DNA of 64,000 nt, taken from positions 4,278,001 to 4,342,000 of the forward strand of contig NZ_CP056087.1 in NCBI RefSeq assembly GCF_001839655.2. The letters run 5' to 3'. Both the position numbers and the translations under genes were made by a program. Positions within the stretch are counted from its first letter, which is position 1. Each line of letters starts with the position of its first letter. This DNA is from Pseudomonas argentinensis. Its GTDB lineage: Bacteria; Pseudomonadota; Gammaproteobacteria; Pseudomonadales; Pseudomonadaceae. Below, in pieces: positions 8,996 through 21,100 of this stretch. The notes beneath the pieces are model-generated. The model saw only the letters and a list, made by a program, of their open reading frames with translations. It was not told the DNA's origin and ran no database searches.

Positions 8996-10261
8996 CTAGA
9001 AAAGACTCAGCGTGTAGCTGACGATCAGCCGGTTCTCGTCGATATCGGTGCGGTAGTTGGAGCGCGCGGTGACGTTGCGCCAACGCACGCCCACACCCTT
9101 GAGCACACCACTTTGCACGACATAGGCCAGGTCCAGGTCGCGCTCCCAGTCCTTGCCCTCGAAACCCCGTCCCGTTTCCACACTGTCACCCTTCACATAG
9201 CGCAGGGTACTGGTCAGGCCGGGGATGCCGAGTGCGGCGAAGTCGTAGTCGTGGCGAACCTGCCAGGAGCGTTCGCCGGGCGCGGAGAACTCGTAGGTGG
9301 GCAAGGTATTGCCCATGGGGTTGGTGTTGGCGCCCACCTGGATGAAACCGTCGTCACCGTCGATACGCTGATGCCCGATGTAGAAGGTATGCCCGCCGTG
9401 CCTGGCCGACAGCAGCGCATAGGTCGACTGGTTATCCAGCTTGCCGGCGCTGCTGCGCCCTTCGTCGCGGGTGTCGAAGTAGCCGAAGCTGGCGCCCAGG
9501 GTCCAGTCGCCCAGCGGCTCGGCATGCTTGAGGCTGTAGAAGCGCTGGGCGTAGATATCCTCCAGCCGGGCCTGCCAGATGCCGACGCTGGTGCGCTTGG
9601 CATTGAAGGCGTAATCGGCGCCCAGGTAGTTGAAACGGTCGCTGGTGAAGCGGGCGATGCGCGCCGGGTTGATGGGGTCGTTGATCAACCCGTACAGCTC
9701 CTGGCGATCGGTGGAGTCGCGCAGGCTGGTGGAACGCATCTGCCCGGCCTGCAGGGTCAGCCCCTGAATTTCGTTGGAAACCAGGGCGGCGCCCTGATAG
9801 GTCGGCGGCAGCAGGCGCAGGTCGCTGTGCACCAGCACCGGCAGATGGGGTCGCAACTCGCCGACCTTCAGCTCGGTCTCTGACAGCTTGACCTTGAGCG
9901 CCGCGCCCATGCGCCCGTATTCATCGGCCGCCCGGCCATCGTGCACCGGCAGCAGGCCGCTGCTGGTATGGCCGCGGCCGCTGTCGAGCTTGATGCCATA
10001 CAGGCCCAGCACATCGACCCCGAAGCCCAGCGGGCCCTGGGTGTAGCCGGAGCGAAAATCGAAGATGAAGCCTTGTGCCCATTCCTGGGTGCGGGACTGC
10101 GGGTTGCTACCGACGATGCCGGAGTAGTCGCGGCTGAAGAAATAATTACGCAGTTGCAGATCGGCGTGAGATCCCTCGATGAAGCCGCCCTCTTCCGCCT
10201 GGGCGGAAACGCTCAAACCAGCCGCCAGGCAGCTGCCGAACACACGACGCAGATAGATCAT
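8996..10261 (-). CDS. nicP: OprD-family outer-membrane porin NicP
   Basis: A 421-residue OprD-family porin. A signal peptide ([20 protein letters not shown], cleavage before EEGGF) precedes the family start [20 protein letters not shown]. Alternating beta strands follow (for example [17 protein letters not shown]), ending in an outer-membrane aromatic terminus, SYTLSLF. It starts at the ATG at 10261; the open frame extends upstream without a signal peptide. It is last in the nicCDEFTP order, matching the P. putida nicotinate regulon, where it is the presumed uptake porin for nicotinate or an intermediate. A terminator-like hairpin separates it from nicT. Confidence 0.9.
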   Translation of the reverse strand: MIYLRRVFGSCLAAGLSVSAQAEEGGFIEGSHADLQLRNYFFSRDYSGIVGSNPQSRTQEWAQGFIFDFRSGYTQGPLGFGVDVLGLYGIKLDSGRGHTSSGLLPVHDGRAADEYGRMGAALKVKLSETELKVGELRPHLPVLVHSDLRLLPPTYQGAALVSNEIQGLTLQAGQMRSTSLRDSTDRQELYGLINDPINPARIARFTSDRFNYLGADYAFNAKRTSVGIWQARLEDIYAQRFYSLKHAEPLGDWTLGASFGYFDTRDEGRSSAGKLDNQSTYALLSARHGGHTFYIGHQRIDGDDGFIQVGANTNPMGNTLPTYEFSAPGERSWQVRHDYDFAALGIPGLTSTLRYVKGDSVETGRGFEGKDWERDLDLAYVVQSGVLKGVGVRWRNVTARSNYRTDIDENRLIVSYTLSLF

Positions 10262-10335
10262 GGCGATTCCCCATAACACGGGCACGAACGTGCCCCACCA
10301 CCCATGAAGGTGGCAAACGTAAAGGTGAGTGGAGC

Positions 10336-10368
10336 AAAAGGCCGGAGCGTGAGGAGTCACGCCCCGGC
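10336..10368 (-). terminator. Terminator-like hairpin between nicT and nicP
   Basis: Read on the minus strand, GCCGGGGCGTGA (complement of 10357-10368), loop CTCC and TCACGCTCCGGC (complement of 10341-10352) form a 12-bp stem with one G-U pair. CTTTT follows immediately. This is the layout of an intrinsic terminator, lying 21 nt past the nicT stop and 75 nt before the nicP start. Inside an operon it may lower nicP expression relative to upstream genes. Confidence 0.65.
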
Positions 10369-10389
10369 AGCACCAGGAGCAGGTTCCGG

Positions 10390-11706
10390 CTAGCGGTTGA
10401 CCAGCTTGGCCGGCAGGGCGATCACCAGCAGGCAGCTGAGGATCAGGCACCCGGCGAAGAACCACAGCGCCGCGTGGCTGGTGCCGGTCAGGTCGGTGAC
10501 CAGGCCCATCAGCGAGTTGCTCACCAGCCCGGCGATATTGGCCAGCGAGCAGGCCAGGGCGAAGCCGGTCGCTGCGGCCGTGCCCTTGAGAAAGGTCGCC
10601 GGCAGGCTGAAGAACACCGGCACGGCGCCAATGATCGCCGCCGAGGCGATGGCGAACAGGGTCACGGTCATCACCAGGTTGTGGCTGAACAGCGTGCTGC
10701 TGGCCATGGCCGCGGCACCGACGATGAAGGGCACGATGATGTGCCAGCGCCGCTCACGGTGACGGTCCGAGCTGGCGCCGATCAGCAGCATGCCGGCCAG
10801 GGCCGCCAGGCTGGGAATGGCGGTCAGCAGGCCGATATGAAAGGTGTCGGTCACCCCGGTATTGCGGATGAAGGTCGGCATCCAGAAACCCATGGCGTAG
10901 GCGCTGAGCAGGATGGAGAAGTCGATGCCGCCGAGCATCCACACCTTGAGGTTGAAGAAGCCGTCGCGAAAGCTGTGCTTGCTGTCCTTGCCTTCCGCGT
11001 CGTCGGCCGCCAGGTCACTGGCCAGCTGCGCCTTTTCCTCGGCACTCAGCCACTTCGCCTGATTGAAGTGATTGGGCAGCGCCCAGAAGGTGAGGATGCC
11101 GAGCAGCACGCTGGGAATCGCCTCGAGCAGGAACAGCCACTGCCAGCCACGCAGGCCGTTGACCTGGTCGAAGTGGTTCATGATCCAGCCGGAAAGGGGC
11201 CCGCCGATCACGCTGGACAGCGGCAGGCCGATCATGAACAGCGCGATGATGCGCCCGCGTCGGTAGGTCGGGTACCAGGTGGTCAGGTAGTACAGCACGC
11301 CCGGCAGGAAGCCGGCTTCGGCGGCGCCCAGCAGGAAGCGGATGATGTAGAACTGCGTGGTGGTGGTAACGAACATGGTGCAGGCCGACAGCAGCCCCCA
11401 GGTGATCATGATGCGGGCGATCCACACCTTGGCGCCGACCTTCTGCAGTACCAGGTTGCTGGGCACCTCGAAGAGGATGTAACCGACGAAGAACAGCCCG
11501 GCACCGAGGCCGTAGGCCGCCTCGCTGAACTGCAGGTCGCTGAGCATCTGCAACTTGGCGAAACCGACGTTGATGCGATCCAGATAAGCGGCGAGGTAGC
11601 AGAAGCACAGGAAGGGGATGAGCTTCCAGGTCACTTTGCGGTACAGCTCCCTCGAGCTGTCGGCGGCACTGCCCATGGCGGTGCTGGTAGCGGGTACGTA
11701 AGGCAT
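10390..11706 (-). CDS. nicT: Nicotinate MFS transporter NicT
   Basis: A 438-residue MFS permease of the anion:cation symporter (ACS) type, with twelve predicted membrane segments in two halves. Family marks are [18 protein letters not shown] in helix 1, [19 protein letters not shown], and the loop [21 protein letters not shown]. The start at 11706 has GGAGA in front. It lies between nicF and nicP, as in the P. putida cluster where NicT is the inner-membrane importer of 6-hydroxynicotinate/nicotinate. The 175-bp gap to nicF is unusually long for this otherwise overlapping operon and holds an A-rich Crc-like motif. Confidence 0.9.
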   Translation of the reverse strand: MPYVPATSTAMGSAADSSRELYRKVTWKLIPFLCFCYLAAYLDRINVGFAKLQMLSDLQFSEAAYGLGAGLFFVGYILFEVPSNLVLQKVGAKVWIARIMITWGLLSACTMFVTTTTQFYIIRFLLGAAEAGFLPGVLYYLTTWYPTYRRGRIIALFMIGLPLSSVIGGPLSGWIMNHFDQVNGLRGWQWLFLLEAIPSVLLGILTFWALPNHFNQAKWLSAEEKAQLASDLAADDAEGKDSKHSFRDGFFNLKVWMLGGIDFSILLSAYAMGFWMPTFIRNTGVTDTFHIGLLTAIPSLAALAGMLLIGASSDRHRERRWHIIVPFIVGAAAMASSTLFSHNLVMTVTLFAIASAAIIGAVPVFFSLPATFLKGTAAATGFALACSLANIAGLVSNSLMGLVTDLTGTSHAALWFFAGCLILSCLLVIALPAKLVNR

Positions 11707-11734
11707 TGCGTTGTCTCCTGGCGGTGACTTGTGA

Positions 11735-11742
11735 TTGTTGTT
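11735..11742 (-). promoter_or_regulatory. A-rich Crc/Hfq-type motif in nicT leader
   Basis: The minus-strand sequence AACAACAA, 29-36 nt before the nicT ATG, fits the AANAANAA pattern recognised by Hfq/Crc in Pseudomonas. It could let preferred carbon sources repress translation of the transporter. The match is short and the role is inferred. Confidence 0.35.
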
Positions 11743-11881
11743 GAAGCCAGCAGTCGTCGACGCGTTGAGCGTCGCAACGGCGACTTCCCAAGGCAGCGTC
11801 AGTGCCATGCATGCATGGCGATCGCCCTCCGTGGAGCGACCAATGGAGCAGGCAGCGTACCGCCAGCGCCTTATGGGTGAA

Positions 11882-12520
11882 TCAGCGGGTAACCTCCTGC
11901 AGATAGCTCAGGGTTTCCTGCAGGCTCACGACATCGCCGTACTTGCTGTCGATGTCGAACAGGTTGGCCTCGTGGGGCGCCTGGTGACGATCACCGACGC
12001 ACTCGCGCACGACGATGGTGCGAAAACCATGCTGCACCCCGTCCACCGCACTGGCACGAATGCAGCCGCTGGTCGAGCAGCCCGCCAGAATCAGAGTGTC
12101 GACACCCTGGGCATGCAACTGTGCAGCCAGGCTGGTGCCGAAAAATACACTGGCGTACTGCTTGGTCACCACCTGCTCCCCCGGCAGCGGTGCGACCGGT
12201 GCGCAGAATTCGGCCAGCGGGTTGCCGTCGACCATGTCCTTCATCACCGGCGCCTTGCGCACCCACATGCCGCCGTCGGCACAATCGGCGGCCTGGTAGC
12301 GGATATTGCTATGCACCAGGGTGATACCCAGCCGGCGCGCCGCGTCCAGCAAGGCCACCGACTGCTCCACCGCGCTGACCACGCCAGGCGCGTACAGCGG
12401 CGCGCCCGGCGTGGTGTAGCCCTGCATGAAGTCGATCATCAGCAGGGCCGGCCGCGCGCCGAAGCCGATACGCTGGCCCCAGACGCCCTGATAGTTGTCG
12501 CTAAGGCTCTGCCCGCTCAT
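11882..12520 (-). CDS. nicF: Maleamate amidohydrolase NicF
   Basis: A 212-residue cysteine hydrolase of the isochorismatase fold. It deaminates maleamate to maleate and ammonia in the lower nicotinate pathway. The catalytic triad is visible: D30 in ALLMIDFMQGY, K120 in QVVTKQYAS, and the nucleophile C153 in GCSTSGCIRASAVD. It is about the usual length. It sits 10 bp after nicE in the same transcription unit, and the surrounding nic genes make the substrate assignment firm. Confidence 0.95.
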   Translation of the reverse strand: MSGQSLSDNYQGVWGQRIGFGARPALLMIDFMQGYTTPGAPLYAPGVVSAVEQSVALLDAARRLGITLVHSNIRYQAADCADGGMWVRKAPVMKDMVDGNPLAEFCAPVAPLPGEQVVTKQYASVFFGTSLAAQLHAQGVDTLILAGCSTSGCIRASAVDGVQHGFRTIVVRECVGDRHQAPHEANLFDIDSKYGDVVSLQETLSYLQEVTR

Positions 12521-12530
12521 GGCGATCTCC

Positions 12531-13279
12531 TCAGTAGGCGCCGGACAACAGCGCGCCGGCGCCGGGCACGATCGGCTCCAGGTCCAGTGCCTTGAGCATG
12601 CAGTAGGTGGTGGCGATGGCCGCCGTGACCACCGGTTTGCCGGTCAGCGCCTCGACCTTGGCCACCGCCGGCAGCGACTGCATCTGCACGCAGGCCGACA
12701 GCACCACCACATCGACGCCCTCCAGGTTCATGCCGGCGACGATGCCCGGCAGGTTGGCCGGGTCGTGGCGCGCCACCTGCAGGTTGTCGGGAATTTCCAG
12801 GGCACGCCAGTCGACCACCTCGAAGCCTTCTTCACGGATGTAGTCGACCACCAGTTCGGTGAGCGGCTTCATGTAGGGCGCGACGATGGCGATGCGCTTG
12901 GCCTTCATCACCTTGAGCGCCTCGACCAGGGCACCGGCACTGGTGATCACCGGCGAGTTGGCGTCGTTGTCGGCGGTCACCTGGCGCAGACGCTGTTCGG
13001 ATTGGCGATGGTAGCCCAGGCCCATGGCCATGATCGCCACCAGGCAGGCATAGCCGAGCACGTCGACCTTGGCGTCGGACAGCTCCAGCGCGCAGCGGTC
13101 GGACTCGGCATCCATGGCTGCCAGCTCTTCCTTCTTCACCTGCTTCATGCGCATGCGCGCCGAATGGAAAGTGAAGCGTTCCGGGCGGATGGCCTGGCGC
13201 GCGCTGAGCATCGCCGGGATCTCGGTTTCCATGGTGGTGTTGGAGCTCGGCACGATCTGGCCGATGCGATAGAGCCTGT

Positions 13280-13283
<4 letters not shown>
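12531..13283 (-). CDS. nicE: Maleate cis-trans isomerase NicE
   Basis: A 250-residue member of the Asp/Glu racemase superfamily that isomerises maleate to fumarate, the last nic step. Two active-site cysteines are present, C80 in LGYACLVAIM and C198 in VVLSACVQMQS, as expected for the two-cysteine mechanism. The N-terminal IVPSSNTTMETEIP matches maleate isomerases. Its start overlaps the nicD stop by four bases (13280-13283), so translation is coupled. Confidence 0.95.
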
Positions 13284-15267
<1,984 letters not shown>

Positions 15268-15299
15268 CTACTGAGCGGGACGGTGCCCGCAAGACAATT

Positions 15300-15315
15300 A
15301 CAGTGTATGCACTAT
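15300..15315. promoter_or_regulatory. Candidate NicR operator, nicC side
   Basis: ACAGTG-TATG-CACTAT is an inverted repeat with five of six arm positions paired, 54 nt upstream of the nicC start in the 318-bp nicC/nicX control region. MarR-family repressors bind palindromes of this size over promoters. Its arm pattern (ATAGNG with CNCTAT) resembles the repeat on the nicX side. Assignment to NicR is inferred from context. Confidence 0.45.
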
Positions 15316-15473
15316 ATTTTTGACTTGGGAAGATGGATCTGAAAGTATTTTTTCAATGCCGTAAAAAGAACTAAAACCTTACAAACACCAAATAAAACGG
15401 CATTTGTGTAGATTGGTAACGTTTCAACAGAAAGATTGCCAAGCGCTTCAGCATGGGGTCTCATTGAAAGCAA

Positions 15474-15491
15474 ATAGAGCGAACACTCTAT
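15474..15491. promoter_or_regulatory. Candidate NicR operator over nicX promoter
   Basis: A perfect inverted repeat ATAGAG-cgaaca-CTCTAT overlaps a plausible sigma-70 promoter for nicX: TTGAAA at 15464-15469 and TCTATA 17 bases later. A repressor bound here would block RNA polymerase. It lies about 75 nt before the nicX start. The rest of 15316-15473 is AT-rich and holds no gene. Confidence 0.5.
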
Positions 15492-15564
15492 AAAAACGCA
15501 CCAACACCCAGCAGCCCGATCCACGATGGTGCGCACAGCGAGCAACCCAATCAGGAGACCTGCC

Positions 15565-16617
15565 ATGCCGGTAAGCGATAGTGAACTGACCCAGATGTTC
15601 GAACAGGTGCTGACCCTCTCGCGGGTCGACGAGACCCAGAGCGTGGCCATTCTCAAGAGCCATTATTCCAATCCGCGCACCGTGCGTGCGGCGATGGATG
15701 CCGCGCAGCGCCTGAAAGCCAAGGTGTATGCCGTGGAGCTGCCGTCCTTCAATCACCCGCGGGCCATGGGCAATGACATGACGGCCTACTGCGGCGACAC
15801 CGCCCTGACCGGCAACCTGGCGGCGCAACGTGCGCTGGAGGCCGCCGACCTGGTGGTCGATACCATGATGCTGCTGCACTCGCCCGAGCAGGAGCAGATC
15901 CTCAAGACCGGCACGCGCATCCTGCTGGCCGTGGAGCCGCCCGAAGTGCTGGCACGCATGCTGCCGACCGAGGAGGACAAGCGCCGCGTGCTGGCCAGCG
16001 AGGCACTGCTCAAGCAGGCACGTCGCATTCACGTACGCTCGGCAGCGGGCAGCGACTTCCATGCCGAGCTGGGGCAGTACCCGGCGGTGACCGAATACGG
16101 GTTCGCCGACGAGCCGGGGCGCTGGGATCACTGGCCCAGCGGCTTTCTGTTCAGCTGGCCCAACGAGGAAACCGCCCAGGGCACCCTGGTACTGGATGTC
16201 GGCGATATCGTGCTGCCGTTCAAGAACTACTGCCGCGAGCGCACCACGCTGGAGATCGACAAGGGCTTTATCACCGGTATCCACGGCGGCTTCGAAGCCG
16301 AGTACCTGCGCGACTACCTGAAGTACTTCAAGGACCCCGAGGTCTACGGCATTTCCCATATCGGCTGGGGCCTGCAGCCACGCGCCCAGTGGACCGCCAT
16401 GGGCCTGCACGACCGTAACGACGGCATGTGCATGGACGCCCGCGCCTTCTACGGCAACTTCCTGTTCTCCACCGGCCCGAACACCGAAGTCGGCGGCACC
16501 CGCAAGACGCCGTGCCACCTGGATATCCCGCTGCGCGGCTGCGATATCTACCTCGATGACCGGGCCGTGGTGCTGGCCGGCGACGTGGTCTACCCGGAGG
16601 AATCGAAGGCCAGCTGA
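15565..16617 (+). CDS. nicX: 2,5-Dihydroxypyridine 5,6-dioxygenase NicX
   Basis: A 350-residue extradiol-type, Fe(II)-dependent ring-cleaving dioxygenase of the leucyl-aminopeptidase-like M29 fold. It converts 2,5-dihydroxypyridine to N-formylmaleamate. E177, H265 (GISHIGWG), H318 and D320 (TPCHLDIP) fall at the positions recalled as functional in P. putida NicX. The start is the ATG at 15565, with AGGAGA 6 nt upstream, although the frame is open from 15526. It is followed by nicR after 108 bp on the same strand. Confidence 0.96.
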   Translation: MPVSDSELTQMFEQVLTLSRVDETQSVAILKSHYSNPRTVRAAMDAAQRLKAKVYAVELPSFNHPRAMGNDMTAYCGDTALTGNLAAQRALEAADLVVDTMMLLHSPEQEQILKTGTRILLAVEPPEVLARMLPTEEDKRRVLASEALLKQARRIHVRSAAGSDFHAELGQYPAVTEYGFADEPGRWDHWPSGFLFSWPNEETAQGTLVLDVGDIVLPFKNYCRERTTLEIDKGFITGIHGGFEAEYLRDYLKYFKDPEVYGISHIGWGLQPRAQWTAMGLHDRNDGMCMDARAFYGNFLFSTGPNTEVGGTRKTPCHLDIPLRGCDIYLDDRAVVLAGDVVYPEESKAS

Positions 16618-16725
16618 CAACGCGCCAGCTGCCGATCCTCAATACCCGCAAGCCGGCGAGGCGCACACCTTGCCGGCCTGCGCGGTTATACTCGGCGCCC
16701 TGCGCCTGTAAGCGAAATTTCCCCC

Positions 16726-17175
16726 ATGTCGATCGACGATTCGTCCGCCACCACCTATCAGGTCACCGAACAGATCGGCCACTTGCTGCGCAAGGCCTAC
16801 CAGCGCCATACCGCGATCTTTCAGCAGAACGCCTGCGACGCCCAACTCACCTCCATCCAGTTCGTCACCCTGTGCGCCCTGCGCGACCATGGCCCCAGCT
16901 CGCAAGCCGAGCTGATCAAGGCCACGGCGGTGGATCAGGCCACCATTCGCGGCATCGTCGATCGCCTCAAGGCCCGCGACCTGGTCGCCCTGTCGCCGGA
17001 CCCCAGCGACAAGCGCAAGGTCATCGTCGAACTCACCACTGCCGGCAGCGCGCTGCTCGCCGCCATGATCCCCTGCGCCCAGCAGATCAGCGAACTGACC
17101 ATGGGCAGCCTCAACCCTGGCGAACGCATCGCCATCCTCTACCTGCTGCGCAAGATGAACGACAGCGGCGAGTAA
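16726..17175 (+). CDS. nicR: MarR-family repressor NicR
   Basis: A 149-residue MarR-type winged-helix regulator. The DNA-binding core runs about 45-110, with SSQAELIKATAVDQATIRG as HTH and the wing LVALSPDPSDKRKVIVELT. In P. putida, NicR represses the nicC and nicX promoters and 6-hydroxynicotinate relieves this; the same is inferred here from synteny. It lies downstream of nicX, so its own expression would rise with the pathway. Confidence 0.92.
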   Translation: MSIDDSSATTYQVTEQIGHLLRKAYQRHTAIFQQNACDAQLTSIQFVTLCALRDHGPSSQAELIKATAVDQATIRGIVDRLKARDLVALSPDPSDKRKVIVELTTAGSALLAAMIPCAQQISELTMGSLNPGERIAILYLLRKMNDSGE

Positions 17176-17230
17176 GCCGCAAGCTGTTTACTTGCGACAA
17201 ACAGTGCGTCGATAGCGGCCGTTCGATTCT

Positions 17231-17305
17231 GGTGGGCTGAAGCGGATCGCCGCCCGCCCCACCCTACAGCCGCGCACCTTCGGGTAGGGTGGGCTTCAGC
17301 CCACC
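17231..17305. repeat. Nested palindrome, REP-like
   Basis: GGTGGGCTGAAGC (17231-17243) pairs perfectly with GCTTCAGCCCACC (17293-17305). Inside, CCACCCTAC (17259-17267) pairs with GTAGGGTGG (17284-17292). Nested GC-rich palindromes of this wording are typical of Pseudomonas intergenic REP-like repeats. It may also act as the nicR 3' terminator. The rest of 17176-17560 shows no gene. Confidence 0.6.
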
Positions 17306-17562
17306 AATTGGCGCACCGTCGCCCCGCAACCGTGACAATCAACTAGCAGCCCGTAGGACGGACCGGAACGCCGGCCGCTCCGTCGGTCCATACCCGCGAT
17401 TCGTGCGCATGGCGCACTCCCACAAACGCCGATCAGTCGCAGTTCCCTCCAACTTGCAGGCATAGCACTCAAGATTTTCTGCGGGAATCGCAGTTAGCTA
17501 GCTGGCGCCTCTCCCCGATTTACCCAAACCACCCTCCGCTGGCCCATTCCTTGCGTAGCACA

Positions 17563-17588
17563 AAGCACTTTTCATGAAGTAAGCACTT
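17563..17588. promoter_or_regulatory. Direct repeat in nicA promoter, candidate NicS site
   Basis: AAGCACTT occurs twice, at 17563-17570 and 17581-17588, 18 bp start to start and separated by TTCATGAAGT. The pair lies 70-100 nt before the nicA start. Tandem half-sites on the same helix face suit a TetR-type repressor such as NicS, but this is inferred. An A-rich AACAAAAA at 17593-17600 also fits the AANAANAA Crc pattern. Confidence 0.4.
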
Positions 17589-17660
17589 AACGAACAAAAA
17601 GCCTGTTTCCTGGGTATTGCGGTAACGCCGGGTTCGGGCACACAAGGCAGCAAGGCATCC

Positions 17661-18155
17661 ATGGAAAAGACCCTGAACCTGCAGGTAAACGGGCAGGCGG
17701 TGCAGCTCAGCGCTGAGCCGCAGACTCCACTGCTCTACATTCTGCGCAATGATCTGGCCCTCAATGGCCCCAAGTACGGCTGCGGCCTGGGTGAATGCGG
17801 CGCCTGCACGGTGATCGTCGATGGCCGTGCCACCCGCTCGTGCGTATTTCCCGTCGGCGGTGCGGTAGGCCGCAGCGTGACCACCCTGGAGGGCCTTGGC
17901 AATCGCCAGTGCCCTGATCCGGTGCAGCAGGCCTTTATCACCGAGCAGGCTGCGCAATGCGGCTACTGCCTCAACGGCATGATCATGACCATCAAGGCCC
18001 TGCTGCTGCGCGACCCCTACCCCAGTGACGAACAGCTGCGCCGCGAGCTGTCCGCCAACCTGTGCCGCTGCGGCACCCACGTCGAAATCATGCGCGCCGC
18101 CCTGCGCGCCGCCGGCCGCCCGGCCGCCCCGCACGGAGACACCCCATGCAGCTGA
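17661..18155 (+). CDS. nicA: Nicotinate dehydrogenase small [2Fe-2S] subunit NicA
   Basis: A 164-residue iron-sulfur subunit of the nicotinate hydroxylase. The plant-type cluster ligands are C41, C46 and C49 in CGLGECGACT, plus C61. The second cluster lies in CGYCLNGM and CRCGTH, as in xanthine-dehydrogenase small subunits. It passes electrons from the molybdenum centre of NicB to that subunit's cytochrome domain. It overlaps nicB by 10 bases (18146-18155), consistent with translational coupling. Confidence 0.95.
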   Translation: MEKTLNLQVNGQAVQLSAEPQTPLLYILRNDLALNGPKYGCGLGECGACTVIVDGRATRSCVFPVGGAVGRSVTTLEGLGNRQCPDPVQQAFITEQAAQCGYCLNGMIMTIKALLLRDPYPSDEQLRRELSANLCRCGTHVEIMRAALRAAGRPAAPHGDTPCS

Positions 18156-21100
18156 CCCTCGAGCAATGGCTGGCCCAGCCCGACGTATTGCTGGTCGTCG
18201 ATACCATCCAGCCACCGTCCGGCCCCATGCCCAAGGGCCAGAGCGCCACGCTCAAGCCCAAGGAGCTGGGCCTGTTCCTGGCCATCACCGGAACCGGCAA
18301 GGTGTACGCCTTCAACGGGCACGTGGACCTGGGCACGGGTATTCGCACCTCACTGGCACAGATCGTCGCCGAAGAGCTGTACCTGCGGCTGGATCAGGTG
18401 GAGATGGTACTGGGCGACACCGAGCGCGCGCCCAACCAGGGCGCCACCATCGCCAGCGCGACCATCCAGATAAGCGCCGTGCCCCTGCGCAACGCCGCCG
18501 CCGAAGCCCGCCGTCACCTGCTGCAGCTGGCCGGTGAACGCTGGCAAACGCCAGGCGAACAACTGACCCTTCAGGAGGGTGTATTCACCCATCCCGATGG
18601 CCGCCAGCTGGGTTTCGGTGAGCTGCTCACCGGCGGGCATATTCGCCTGGAAATCAGCGGCGAGGCACCGCTCAAACCGGCCAGCGAATACCGCCTGGTC
18701 GGCCAGGGCGCGGCCCGCGTCGACATCCCGGCCAAGGCCACCGGCGAATTGATCTACGTGCACGACATGCGTCTGCCTGGGATGCTGCACGGCCGCGTCA
18801 TTCGCCCGCCCTATGCCGGTTACGACAGCGGTGATTTCGTCGGCAACAGCCTGCTGGCGGTGGATGAAAGCTCCATCGCCGACCTTCCCGGCATCGTCGC
18901 CGTGGTGGTGATCCGCGACTTCGTCGGCGTGGTCGCCGAGCGCGAAGAGCAAGCCATCCGCGCCGCCCAGCAACTGCGCATCGAGTGGAAACCCTGGCAG
19001 CAAAAATTGCCCGACCTGCGTGATGTCGCCCAGGCCATTCGCGACAACCCGCGTATCGCCCGCACCGTGCTGGACAAGGGCGACGTCGAGCAGGCCTTGC
19101 AGGACGCCGACCAACGCCTCACCCGCACCTACCTGTGGCCCTACCAGCTGCACGCCTCCATCGGCCCGTCCTGCGCCCTGGCCGACTACGGCGAGCAACA
19201 TTCGCGGGTCTGGTCCGGCACGCAGAACCCGCACCTGCTGCGCGCCGACCTGGCCTGGCTGCTGGAGTGCGATGAACGCAGCATCGAGATCATTCGCATG
19301 GAGGCCTCGGGCTGCTACGGCCGCAATTGCGCCGATGATGTGTGCGCCGATGCGCTGCTGCTCTCCCGCGCCGTTGGCAAGCCGGTACGCGTGCAGCTGA
19401 CCCGCGAACAGGAACACGTGTGGGAGCCCAAGGGCACCGCGCAGCTGATGGAAGTGGATGGCGGCCTGAACGCCGATGGCAGCATCAGCGCCTACGACTT
19501 CCAGACCAGCTACCCGTCCAACGGCGCGCCGACCCTGGCCCTGCTGCTGACCGGCCGGGTCGAGCCGCTGCCAATGATGTTCGAGATGGGCGACCGCACT
19601 TCGATACCGCCCTACGACTACGAGCACATGCGCGTGACCATCAACGACATGGCACCGCTGGTACGCGCCTCCTGGATGCGCGGTGTCTCGGCGCTGCCCA
19701 ACAGCTTCGCCCATGAGTCCTATATCGACGAGCTGGCCTTCGCCGCTGGCGTCGATCCCGTGCAGTACCGGTTGCAGCATCTGAAGGATGATCCCAGGGC
19801 CCGCGAACTGATCGAAGCCACGGCCAAGCGTGCCGACTGGCAACCCCATACCCAACCGCAGCAGACCCCTTCCGAGGGTGACGTGCTGCGCGGTCGCGGC
19901 TTCGCCTACGCGCGCTACATCCACAGCAAGTTCCCCGGCTTTGGCGCGGCCTGGGCAGCCTGGGTCGCCGACGTGGCGGTGGACAAGCGCACCGGTGAAG
20001 TGGCGGTGACCCGCGTGGTGATCGGCCACGACGCCGGCATGATGATCAACCCCGACGGCGTGCGCCATCAGATCCACGGCAACGTGGTGCAGTCCACCAG
20101 CCGGGTGCTCAAGGAGCAGGTGCAGTTCGAGGAATCCAAGGTGGCCAGCAGCGAATGGGGCACCTACCCGATCCTCACCTTCCCGGAAGTGCCGGCCATC
20201 GACGTGATGATGATGCCGCGCCAGAGCGAGCCGCCCATGGGCAGTGGCGAGTCGGCCTCGGTGCCCAGCGCCGCGGCCATCGCCAATGCCATCTATGACG
20301 CCACCGGTCTGCGCTTTCGCGAACTGCCGATCACCGCTGAACGCGTCCGCGCCGCCCTCAACGGCGGATCCCCCGGCGCAGACACGCCGGCCACCGCAAC
20401 CGGCAAGAAACGCAGCAAATGGTGGCTTGGCGGCCTGGCGGGTGTATTCGGCACCGCCCTCGGCCTACTGGCCACCGCCATGCCCTGGCGCGCCGAAATC
20501 GCTCCGGTAGCGCCCGCGGCGTCGGGCACCTGGTCCGCCGCGACGCTGGAGCGTGGCCGCTTGCTGGCAGCGGCTGGCGATTGCGCCGTCTGTCACACCG
20601 CCCCGGACGGCGCGTCCAACGCCGGCGGCCTGGCGATGGAGACGCCGTTCGGCACCCTGTACAGCACCAATATCACCCCGGACCGGGAAACCGGCATCGG
20701 CACCTGGTCGTTCGGCGCCTTCGAACGCGCCATGCGCGAAGGCATCAGCCGCGACGGCCGGCACCTCTACCCGGCCTTCCCCTACACCGCCTTTCGCACC
20801 ATCACCGACACCGACATGCAGGCGCTCTACGCCTACCTGATGTCCCAGGCGCCGGTAAAGCAATCCGCCCCCGCCAACCAGATGAGCTTTCCGTTCAACA
20901 TCCGCCCGCTGATGGCCGGCTGGAACGCCCTGTTTCTCGGCCGTGGCGAATACCAGGCCGATACCAGCCGCACCGAACAATGGAACCGCGGCGCCTACCT
21001 GGTCAACGGCCTGGGCCACTGCGCCGCCTGCCACTCGCCGCGCAACCTGCTGGGCGCGGAGAAAACCGGCAAGGCCTTTCTGGCCGGCGGCATGGTCGAT

